Assembly (NCBI GenBank): GCA_947591215.1
Contig: CANQCZ010000010.1
Coordinates: 1-46,792, forward strand
Length of the DNA stretch: 46,792 bases
Reading direction: 5' to 3'
From: an uncultured Bacilli bacterium
GTDB lineage: Bacteria > Bacillota_I > Bacilli_A > RFN20 > CAG-449
The translations under genes were made by a program, and so were the position numbers. The notes below the pieces were generated by a model. It ran no database searches, had not been told where the DNA came from, and was given only the letters and a program-made list of their open reading frames with translations. Below, in pieces: positions 8,101-14,992 of the stretch (the first letter of the stretch is position 1; each line of letters opens with the position of its first letter).

Positions 8101-8113
8101 AAGAGGAGTATTT

Positions 8114-8692
8114 ATGTCTTATTTAGAAATTATCATTATTGCGGTTGGCTTAGCGATGGATGCCTTTGCGGTTTCTATTTGCAAAGGTTTGAAAATGAAA
8201 AAGATTAAATATGGACAAGCATTGATCATTGCGCTTTTCTTTGGTGGCTTTCAAGCTTTAATGCCTCTTTTAGGATGGTTATTGGGACATCAATTTGAAA
8301 GTTTTATTACTGAAATAGATCATTATATTGCCTTTGCTTTATTAGCGATAATCGGGGGTAAGATGATTTTCGATAGTGTCAGAAAGAAAAAAGACGATAA
8401 AGAAGAAAAAGAAAGCGAAAAATTTGACATTAAAGAACTTTTTATTTTGGCGATCGCTACAAGCATCGATGCTTTGGCAGTAGGAATTACCTTCGCTTTT
8501 TTGAAAGTTGAAATTTTAGGTGCTATCTCTATAATCGGAGTTATCACATTGGTTATTTGTTTTTTAGGAGTTTTAATCGGAGGCTTTTTTGGTGATAAAT
8601 TGCAAGGTAAAGCTGAAATAGTCGGAGGAATTATTTTAATTTTAATGGGATTAAAAATATTATTGGAACATTTAGGATGGCTACCATTTTAA
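8114..8692 (+). CDS. mntP: manganese efflux pump MntP family
   Basis: A 192-residue membrane protein with six hydrophobic helices in two repeats, joined by a charged loop (about residues 88-107, KKKDDKEEKESEKFD). Conserved MntP residues are visible: Asp16 in GLAMDAFAVS and Asp119 in ATSIDALAVG, the pair thought to bind the ion inside the membrane. MntP exports Mn(II) and protects cells from manganese excess. The length is normal. A good ribosome site (AAGAGGAG) precedes ATG 8114. A strong promoter and a structured leader suggest metal-dependent control. The 3' end overlaps the convergent phosphodiesterase gene by 12 bases. Confidence 0.9.
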   Translation: MSYLEIIIIAVGLAMDAFAVSICKGLKMKKIKYGQALIIALFFGGFQALMPLLGWLLGHQFESFITEIDHYIAFALLAIIGGKMIFDSVRKKKDDKEEKESEKFDIKELFILAIATSIDALAVGITFAFLKVEILGAISIIGVITLVICFLGVLIGGFFGDKLQGKAEIVGGIILILMGLKILLEHLGWLPF

Positions 8693-9121
8693 AATATTTA
8701 TCTTAATCGTGTCATTGATTTCAATTATACAATATGTACCTTCGGTTCCGTCGCGGGGTCGTGTTAAAGAACCGGGATTTACAATATATCTCGAATTTGG
8801 TAATTCTATAATCTTTGCAATATGAAGATGACCGAAAAGAATAATGTCAATATTATTATCAATCATATATCTTTCGTTAATTTTTGAAGAATCATTTCCA
8901 TGCAACATCAAAATTCTTTTGTTATTGATTGTTAAGGTTCTCTCACGTGGAAAAGGATAGTAATCCACATTACCTTTTACGGAAGCAAACGGAGAAAGTT
9001 CTTCTAACGATAATTCGCTATCGCCAAGATGTAAAAAATAATCTCCGTCATAATGAAGATTTGTAAGATCTCTAATAAATGAGCGATCACGATGCGTGTC
9101 GCTAACGACTACTAATTTCAT
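8681..9121 (-). CDS. YfcE/MJ0936-family metallophosphoesterase
   Basis: A 146-residue phosphodiesterase with all metal-binding motifs of the family: SDTH (Asp8, His10), HLGD (Asp34), GNVD (Asn51), MLHGN (His74) and FGHLH (His98, His100). These small enzymes bind two metal ions, usually Mn or Ni, and hydrolyse phosphodiesters; the cellular substrate is mostly unknown. The protein is cytoplasmic. Its 3' end overlaps the end of mntP on the other strand, which may link levels of a manganese exporter and a manganese-using enzyme, but this is only positional. Confidence 0.9.
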   Translation of the reverse strand: MKLVVVSDTHRDRSFIRDLTNLHYDGDYFLHLGDSELSLEELSPFASVKGNVDYYPFPRERTLTINNKRILMLHGNDSSKINERYMIDNNIDIILFGHLHIAKIIELPNSRYIVNPGSLTRPRDGTEGTYCIIEINDTIKINILKW

Positions 9122-9238
9122 GTTGATATTTTAAAACATTTTGAAAATTTATGCATTATAAAGACAAGGATTTAAAAGAAATAAAAAAGGTTATCTTTAA
9201 GATCGTATACAGGTTATACTTTAATTAGAGGAACAACT

Positions 9239-10435
9239 ATGGAAAGTATAAAAGAATTATATAAAATCGGAAGAGGACCCTCTTCTTCGCATACTATTGG
9301 TCCAGAAAGAGCCGCAAAAATTATGATGGAAAGATACCCGGCAGCGGATTTTTTTGAAGTGGAACTATTAGGATCTTTGGCTTTTACTGGAAAAGGTCAT
9401 AGAACAGATTTTGTATTGCAAAAAACTTTTAATGTAGAATGTAAAGTTGTCTTTAATACCAGCCTTAAAGAATTAATGCATCCAAATACATTCATCATCC
9501 GCGCATATAAAGATAATCAACTTCTTGCTTCTTTAACGTTTTATAGTATTGGTGGTGGTAGTCTTCAAATTGAAGGTGAAGAAAAAACACCTAAAGATGA
9601 AATTTATTCTGAGAAAAATATGAAAGAAATAATTTCTTGGTGTCATTTAAATAATTGCTCTTTTGCGGATTATGTTTTTGCGCATGAGAAAGTAGCAATA
9701 AAAGGTTATTTAAATAAAGTTTATGAAAAAATGAGCGAATCAATTGAAAGAGGACTGCAAAAACAAGGAACCTTACCGGGGAAACTTCATATACAACGGA
9801 AAGCAAAAAGTATTTATGATTCGCGTATTCAAGGTGAAGAGAATTATGATTTGAAAACAATAGCGAGTTATGCATTAGCTGTCGCTGAAGAAAATGCATC
9901 AGGAGAACAAGTGGTGACTGCTCCAACGTGTGGTTCTAGTGGGGTGCTTCCAGCGATTCTTCGTTTTGCTAAAGAAAAATATCATTTCAGTCAAGAAAAA
10001 ATTATAGAATCATTGGCTGTTGCCGGTATTTTTGGAAATGTCGTCAAAACGAACGCTTCGATTTCGGGTGCGGAGTGTGGATGTCAAGCAGAATTAGGAA
10101 CAGCATGTGCTATGGCATCTACGGCCCTGGCGTATCTTTTTGATTTATCGCTTGAGCAAATAGAATATGTCGCAGAGATGGCCTTAGAGCATAATTTGGG
10201 TCTCACATGTGATCCGCTTGAAGGTATGGTTCAAATTCCGTGTATTGAAAGAAATGTAGTCATTGCTTTAAGGGTTTTGGACTTAGTTGAACTAGCGAAA
10301 CTTCTTACTAATTCTCATAAAATATCTTTTGATATGGTGGTTCAAACGATGAAAGAAACCGGTATGGATCTTAATTATAAATATCGTGAAACCGCTGAAG
10401 GTGGATTAGCTCGATTAAAAGATAAGATTATTTAA
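9239..10435 (+). CDS. L-serine ammonia-lyase (L-serine dehydratase), single-chain iron-sulfur type
   Basis: A 398-residue enzyme that converts L-serine to pyruvate and ammonia with a 4Fe-4S cluster. The N-terminal beta domain starts IKELYKIGRGPSSSHTIGPE, the family's hallmark. The alpha domain contains TAPTCGSSGVLPA, NASISGAECGCQAELGTACA and NLGLTCDPLEGMVQIPC, which supply the cluster cysteines. It is a fused beta-alpha form, shorter than E. coli SdaA (about 454 residues). It is monocistronic, with a TATACT-like -10 near 9215. With glyA in this window it gives the cell routes from serine to pyruvate and to glycine plus one-carbon units. Confidence 0.92.
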   Translation: MESIKELYKIGRGPSSSHTIGPERAAKIMMERYPAADFFEVELLGSLAFTGKGHRTDFVLQKTFNVECKVVFNTSLKELMHPNTFIIRAYKDNQLLASLTFYSIGGGSLQIEGEEKTPKDEIYSEKNMKEIISWCHLNNCSFADYVFAHEKVAIKGYLNKVYEKMSESIERGLQKQGTLPGKLHIQRKAKSIYDSRIQGEENYDLKTIASYALAVAEENASGEQVVTAPTCGSSGVLPAILRFAKEKYHFSQEKIIESLAVAGIFGNVVKTNASISGAECGCQAELGTACAMASTALAYLFDLSLEQIEYVAEMALEHNLGLTCDPLEGMVQIPCIERNVVIALRVLDLVELAKLLTNSHKISFDMVVQTMKETGMDLNYKYRETAEGGLARLKDKII

Positions 10436-10545
10436 TTGATGAATGTCAAATGCGGTTTAATCTTTTAAATTAATAGATGACTATTCCTTCAAATATGATA
10501 AGCTGAGCACAAAAAGATTAACACTATACGTTTTCTGCAATTTAC

Positions 10546-10584
10546 TTGGCTTTTGTCACAAAAATTATATAATTTTTGTGACAA
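10546..10584 (+). promoter_or_regulatory. promoter with perfect 32-bp operator palindrome
   Basis: TTGGCT (10546-10551) and TATAAT (10568-10573) are 16 bases apart. A perfect inverted repeat, TTGTCACAAAAATTAT followed by its exact complement, spans 10553-10584 and is centred on the -10 box. A repressor dimer bound there would block polymerase. The gene it served, at 10598, is now broken. The neighbouring gene type (AbiEi-like antitoxin) is known for autorepression at inverted repeats. Confidence 0.7.
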
Positions 10585-10597
10585 TAGGGATTAAGAA

Positions 10598-10749
10598 ATG
10601 AAATCGTTGCAAGAGTCGATGATCGATAAGATATCTCACTACCCTCATAGGTTTTTTGCATAAGCGTTTTTTTGGATCTCGCAGGGTATGATACGGTTAG
10701 AAAGGCGTTGGATCGCTTGGAAGACAGCAGCGAATGTTTACTTATTTGA
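10598..10749 (+). pseudogene. DUF6088/AbiEi-like antitoxin, decayed
   Basis: ATG 10598 starts MKSLQESMIDKISHYPHRFF and stops at TAA 10661 after 21 residues. Another frame then continues with DLAGYDTVRKALDRLEDSSE (from 10675) and ends at TGA 10747. Together they read like the winged-helix N-terminus of DUF6088/AbiEi-type antitoxins (basic helix, 'F(t)xxDFldlagydaVrkALsRLvk'), with a break between. The rest and the usual nucleotidyltransferase toxin partner are missing, so this is half of a lost type IV toxin-antitoxin locus. The family call rests on this short match. Confidence 0.55.
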
Positions 10750-10788
10750 ATTATTGTGTATAATATAAATAACCCCATTGAGGGAGTA

Positions 10789-10818
10789 CCCACTCACACA
10801 GAGTGGGATTTTTTTTAT
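10789..10818 (+). terminator. intrinsic terminator after the decayed antitoxin gene
   Basis: A 7-bp stem CCCACTC / GAGTGGG with loop ACACA, followed by A and eight T. Confidence 0.8.
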
Positions 10819-10934
10819 TTAATATACTATAATGATGATGTCTACGTTTCAGTTTATTCAAACCTATATTTTGAATTTGTGCTAATGGAATATTTTAATA
10901 ACACGACTATCAACACCACTATATTTAGATAATG

Positions 10935-11163
10935 TTATATCTTTTTAGGTATTGGATATTTATTTCCATTTTTGACATAATCAATTTTATCTAATTTATA
11001 AAGTCCATTATTTGTCTCTCATGAAGTAAAAGTATTTACCTCACATTTACCATTTTTTAACCATACGAATAAATACATAATGACTTTTTAATAAACCCAA
11101 CGTTTCTTTACTGCACCAACCAATTTTACCTATGTGTCTGTTTATTTTTAGTTTTCTTGCCAT
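10935..11163 (-). pseudogene. decayed small gene of unknown family
   Basis: On the minus strand, ATG 11163 starts MARKLKINRHIGKIGWCSKE and runs to VFIRMVKKW before a TAA. Shifted by one base the text continues as KCEVNTFTS, an in-frame TGA, and then ETNNGLYKLDKIDYVKNGNK and YPIPKKI with a final TAA at 10935. This coherent run, broken by one frameshift and one stop, shows a former gene of about 76 codons. I do not recognise the family; the small basic protein could be of phage or plasmid origin. Bases 10819-10934 hold nothing I can recognise. Confidence 0.45.
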
Positions 11164-11169
11164 AACGAA

Positions 11170-11262
11170 CTACCTACTTTTTACGTTTTTTTTCTTAGTT
11201 CGATGATTATCTATAGATTTACTAATAGATTTAATACCAGAATGACTACTGCTAAAAACAAC
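11170..11262 (-). pseudogene. C-terminal fragment upstream of the decayed minus-strand gene
   Basis: A headless 30-residue frame, SSSHSGIKSISKSIDNHRTK in its middle, ends at TAG 11170 just seven bases before the ATG of the next minus-strand remnant. The spacing looks like an old two-gene operon. There is no start, and the fragment opens after a TAA. The family is unknown. The stretch 11263-11383 has no gene. Confidence 0.3.
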
Positions 11263-11383
11263 TTAAGTAAATGAAAAAAAAGTAAAAAACTATAGTTATA
11301 GTGATTTTTATTTACATATGTTTTGATAAGATTAAAAATTCTTTGTAAAAAAAAATAGATATAAAAAATACTTTTGGTGAAAC

Positions 11384-11412
11384 GTTACAAAATACGCTCG
11401 CCATGGTATAAT
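11384..11412 (+). promoter_or_regulatory. promoter of the Big2 lipoprotein gene
   Basis: GTTACA (11384-11389) and TATAAT (11407-11412) are 17 bases apart, and TGG directly before TATAAT forms an extended -10. Confidence 0.65.
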
Positions 11413-11485
11413 ACTTTTGCAAAATTTTTATTTTAAGCATTGTAGTAAAGTCTTATGTGTTTTACCGCAATGCAAAGGAGGAAAT

Positions 11486-13021
11486 ATGAAGAGAAAATTG
11501 CTTACTTTCGCGACTTTAATTTGTGCTGTTTGTTTTTCATTTTCACTTGTTTCTTGTGGAGGTGACGGAAACAATAATAGCGACAACACAAGCAATAAGG
11601 TCGATACTGTTGCTGTAACAGGAATTACACTGAGTAAAAATGCCTTGACACTTGATGTTGGTGGCGAAGAGACACTCACCGCGACCATTACGCCCGATGA
11701 TGCTACGGATAAGACGGTTACTTGGGCATCTGATCATAGTGAGATTGCAAAGGTTGAAAACGGAAAGGTAACGGCACTCAAGGCGGGTACTGCCAATATC
11801 ACCGCGACCGCGGGAGAAAAGAGTGCAACATGTGTTGTTACGGTAAATGCCGCTGATGTAAAAATGTCCGAAACGGACTGGCAGGACTGTGTAACCACAT
11901 TTGCCGAAGCTACAAACTTTACTAAAACGCATACGAATGTGAAACGAAACGCCGTTTTCTGTATCCAAAAGAATACCGACATGAAACATTACGATATAGG
12001 ATTCTACAGAATGGATAGCGATGAAAAGAGTGATGAGACCATCTACGAAGAAAAAGACGGAAAGTACTATTGTTATAGCATCGTGTACTATGATACCCAT
12101 GCAGTTGCAAATCCTGTGTGGACAAAAGAAGAAATTACAGAAGAAGAATACAAAGGACAGTTGAGTGATAATTTCTATTTTGAGAGAGATTTGCTGGCAT
12201 TAACACTTAATGAATATTATGACGAATTTACTTACGAAGGCAACGGCAAATATACTTTAGCAACAGCAACCGTACCTGAAGAGGGATACGGACTTGAAGA
12301 CATTGAGATTATTGTCGATAACGGCAAATTTGTTAAAATTTCGTTAGTAGCAGAATATCTCGGAAAACTTGAATTTGACAATTTTGGCACAACGACAATT
12401 GATGTCGTTCCTGAAGTTGCTACCGACGAGAAGATGTCTGCAACAGAGTGGCAGGACTGTGTAACTACATTTGTCGAAGCTACAAACTTCACTTTAACAC
12501 AAACGAATGTGAATCGAAACGCCGTTATCCGTATCCAAAAGAATACCGACATGAAACATTACGATATAGGATTCTACAGAATGGATAGTGAGGAAAAGAG
12601 CGATGAGACCATCTACGAAGAAACAGACGGAAAGTACTATTGCTACAACATCGTATACTATGAATATGGCCAAGAAGTTGCAAATCCTGTGTGGACAAAA
12701 GAAGAAATTACAGAAGAAGAATACAATGAACAGTTGTATGGTAATGACAATGTTGTTGAGAGCATCAGTACTTTCTATTTTGTGAGAAATTTGATTGCAT
12801 CGACACTTAATGAATATTATGACGAATTTACTTACGAAGGCAACGGCAAATATACTTTAGCAACAGCAACCGTACCTGAAGAGGGATACGGACTTGAAGA
12901 CATTGAGATTATTGTCGATAACGGCAAATTTGTTAAAATTTCGTTAGTAGCAGAATATCTCGGAAAACTTGAATATGAAGATTTTGGCACAACGACAATT
13001 GATGTCGTTCCCGAAGTTTAA
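11486..13021 (+). CDS. Big2-domain lipoprotein with duplicated C-terminal module
   Basis: A 511-residue surface lipoprotein. ATG 11486 follows AAAGGAGG and starts the signal MKRKLLTFATLICAVCFSFS with lipobox L-V-S-C; an upstream in-frame ATG at 11417 has no such site. Residues about 40-125 are a bacterial Ig-like Big2 domain (VAVTGITLSKNALTLDVGG ... VTWASDHSEIAKVENGKVTA). Two copies of a module of about 185 residues follow, each starting MS(E/A)T(D/E)WQDCVTTF and ending TTTIDVVPEV. The module is rich in Asp, Glu and Tyr and unknown to me. It is probably adhesive or structural. Composition is GC-richer than its neighbours, which suggests transfer. A strong terminator follows. Confidence 0.85.
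   Translation: MKRKLLTFATLICAVCFSFSLVSCGGDGNNNSDNTSNKVDTVAVTGITLSKNALTLDVGGEETLTATITPDDATDKTVTWASDHSEIAKVENGKVTALKAGTANITATAGEKSATCVVTVNAADVKMSETDWQDCVTTFAEATNFTKTHTNVKRNAVFCIQKNTDMKHYDIGFYRMDSDEKSDETIYEEKDGKYYCYSIVYYDTHAVANPVWTKEEITEEEYKGQLSDNFYFERDLLALTLNEYYDEFTYEGNGKYTLATATVPEEGYGLEDIEIIVDNGKFVKISLVAEYLGKLEFDNFGTTTIDVVPEVATDEKMSATEWQDCVTTFVEATNFTLTQTNVNRNAVIRIQKNTDMKHYDIGFYRMDSEEKSDETIYEETDGKYYCYNIVYYEYGQEVANPVWTKEEITEEEYNEQLYGNDNVVESISTFYFVRNLIASTLNEYYDEFTYEGNGKYTLATATVPEEGYGLEDIEIIVDNGKFVKISLVAEYLGKLEYEDFGTTTIDVVPEV
11864..12418 (+). repeat. intragenic duplication, copy 1
   Basis: Codes the first C-terminal module of the Big2 lipoprotein. It aligns with 12434-13018; the offset grows from 570 to 600 bases because copy 2 carries a small insertion. 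Bases 12203-12374 are identical to 12803-12974. Confidence 0.85.
12434..13018 (+). repeat. intragenic duplication, copy 2
   Basis: Second module. It has about 30 extra bases (residues around YGNDNVVESIS) compared with copy 1. The last third is base-for-base the same as copy 1 over about 172 bases, synonymous positions included. Confidence 0.85.
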
Positions 13022-13049
13022 GATAAATTTAAATATTGGATTGTAAATA

Positions 13050-13087
13050 GTAAAAGCAACGGTTCATTCCGTTGCTTTTACTTTTAT
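13050..13087 (+). terminator. intrinsic terminator of the Big2 lipoprotein gene
   Basis: A 13-bp perfect stem (GTAAAAGCAACGG and its complement) with loop TTCATT, followed by TTTTAT. Confidence 0.85.
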
Positions 13088-13229
13088 CGTATTTAATTTA
13101 GATTGAAATATCTTTTTTATAGTGTAAAGAGGAAAGGATCGAAGATTTCAGTTGCATCTTGAACTTTTAAAAATATATTTTAATTTAAAAATAAGATTAA
13201 TTAATCGAGTATTATTTGATAATAAGTAA

Positions 13230-13238
13230 TGGTATAAT
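13230..13238 (+). promoter_or_regulatory. extended -10 element of the exporter/putrescine operon
   Basis: TGGTATAAT, with TATAAT at 13233-13238, lies 27 bases before ATG 13265. No good -35 box is 17 bases upstream, which is common for extended -10 promoters. Confidence 0.45.
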
Positions 13239-13264
13239 TTATCTTGTTCAAATGGGGTTAAGAA

Positions 13265-14992
13265 ATGATTGAACTTTATCGTAAATATCTTAAGAAATAT
13301 AAAAAAGAGGTCATTTTAGGACCCTTGTTTAAGCTAATTGAAGCGATTTTTGAATTAATTGTCCCTTTAGTTGTGGCTTATATTATTGATCATGGTATAA
13401 AAAATAAAGATTTTGAAACTATCTACAAAATGGGTGGCGTTTTAATCGCCTTAGCGGTTGTCGGATTATGCTCAACTTTGGTTTGTCAATTTTTTGCTTC
13501 AAAAGTTTCACAAAAAGTCGGAACACAAATGCGGAAAGACTCATATGTTCATATAAACAGTTTATCTAATCGAGAAATCGATAAACTGACTGTTTCAAGT
13601 CTTCAAACCAGATTGGTTAACGATACGATTCAAGTTCAAAATTCAATTGCGATGTTGATTCGTCTTGCAATACGAGCTCCATTTATTGTTATCGGAGCCA
13701 CGATCATGTCATTTATAATCAGTCCTACTTTAGCAATTATCTTTGTTCTTGCGGCTTTAGCAATCGGGTTAATAATCTTTTTGGTTTCTAAATTTTCATT
13801 ACCGCATAATAAAAAGATGCAACAACAATTAGATGACTTAACTGTTATTACTAAGGAGAATCTCACCGGTGCTAGAGTGGTTAGGGCATTTTCCAAACAG
13901 CAATATGAACAAAAGCGGTTTTATGATAAGACGGATAATTTAGAAAAAACGTCACTTAAAATCGCCAAAATTTCATCGTGTCTCAATCCATTGACGAGTG
14001 TTGTCGTCAATATGGCGATAGTTTTAATAATTTATTTTGGAATGTTTCAAGTTGAAAGTGCTTCACTTACTCAAGGGCAAATTATCTCACTTGTCAATTA
14101 TATGACTCAGATTTCAATTGCGATTGTTGTTGTTGCCAATCTAGTGGTGCTATTTTCTAAAGCAAGCGCCTCGTCAAAAAGAATAAATGAAGTGTTTAAT
14201 ACTTCTTCAAGTATTAAAAATGGGACCAAAAAGTTTGAAGATTCAAAGATAAGTATCGAATTTAAAAAAGTAGATATGCGTTATAGCGCTTTTGCGATGA
14301 ACGCTTTGAGCGATATTAATTTTAAAGTTGAAAGCGGAAGGACGCTTGGAATAATAGGAGGAACCGGAGCCGGAAAATCAACATTGATCAATCTTTTAAT
14401 GAGATTTTATGATGTAAATAATGGTGAGATTTTGATAAATGGTCAAAATATAAAAAACTACGATATAAAATCATTGCGTGAAAATATAGCAATTGTTCAT
14501 CAAAAACCGACTTTATTCAGCGGGACGATTAAAGCAAATCTGAAATATGGAAAAGAAGATGCAACAGAAGGAGAAATGTATGAAGCGTTAAAAATGGCAA
14601 ATGCCTATGATTTTGTGTGTGAAAAAGAAGGATTGGAAACCGAGGTTCTTCAAGGCGGCAAAAACTTTTCGGGTGGGCAAAAACAACGTTTGGCGATTGC
14701 CCGCGCGTTAATTCGTAATCCGAAATTATTAATCTTGGATGATGCGACTTCAGCATTAGATTATAAGACCGAGGCTGAAGTTAAAAAAGCGATTTTCAAA
14801 AACTTTAAAGGGTCGATGATAGTTATCTCCCAAAGAGTAGCGACAATTAAAAATCTTGATCAAATCATCGTCTTAGAAGACGGGTTAATTGTTGGTTCCG
14901 GAAATCATTGTGATTTATATGAAACGTGTGAAGTCTATCGTGAAATTTGCGATTCGCAACTATCGAAAGATGAGGTGAACCGCGATGAATAA
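13265..14992 (+). CDS. ABC exporter half-transporter, degenerate-site subunit
   Basis: A 575-residue exporter with six membrane helices (about residues 15-310) and a nucleotide-binding domain with Walker A GGTGAGKST, Q-loop IVHQKPTLFSG and signature FSGGQKQR. Two catalytic positions are changed: Walker B is LLILDDATSALD, with Asp for the usual Glu, and the H-loop is VISQRVATI, with Gln for His. This is the pattern of the degenerate half of heterodimeric exporters such as TM287/288, BmrCD and LmrCD, whose partner carries the working site residues. Its stop overlaps the next gene by 8 bases. It likely exports a drug, lipid or metabolite; the operon hints at a polyamine-linked substrate, as inference only. 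Confidence 0.9.
   Translation: MIELYRKYLKKYKKEVILGPLFKLIEAIFELIVPLVVAYIIDHGIKNKDFETIYKMGGVLIALAVVGLCSTLVCQFFASKVSQKVGTQMRKDSYVHINSLSNREIDKLTVSSLQTRLVNDTIQVQNSIAMLIRLAIRAPFIVIGATIMSFIISPTLAIIFVLAALAIGLIIFLVSKFSLPHNKKMQQQLDDLTVITKENLTGARVVRAFSKQQYEQKRFYDKTDNLEKTSLKIAKISSCLNPLTSVVVNMAIVLIIYFGMFQVESASLTQGQIISLVNYMTQISIAIVVVANLVVLFSKASASSKRINEVFNTSSSIKNGTKKFEDSKISIEFKKVDMRYSAFAMNALSDINFKVESGRTLGIIGGTGAGKSTLINLLMRFYDVNNGEILINGQNIKNYDIKSLRENIAIVHQKPTLFSGTIKANLKYGKEDATEGEMYEALKMANAYDFVCEKEGLETEVLQGGKNFSGGQKQRLAIARALIRNPKLLILDDATSALDYKTEAEVKKAIFKNFKGSMIVISQRVATIKNLDQIIVLEDGLIVGSGNHCDLYETCEVYREICDSQLSKDEVNRDE

Noticed and set aside
7981-8113. yybP-ykoY manganese riboswitch ahead of mntP
   Set aside because: The conserved GGGGAGUA- and CUACUGAG-like boxes are not present; only a hairpin with T-run can be supported.
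10735-10816. Tiny RNA from TATAAT 10759-10764 to the terminator at 10789
   Set aside because: It would be about 45 bases with no -35 box and lies inside the decayed antitoxin gene; the terminator explains itself as that gene's end.
11543-12125. Long minus-strand frames inside the Big2 lipoprotein gene
   Set aside because: They are antisense shadows of the repeated coding sequence, Cys- and Arg-rich and without ribosome sites.
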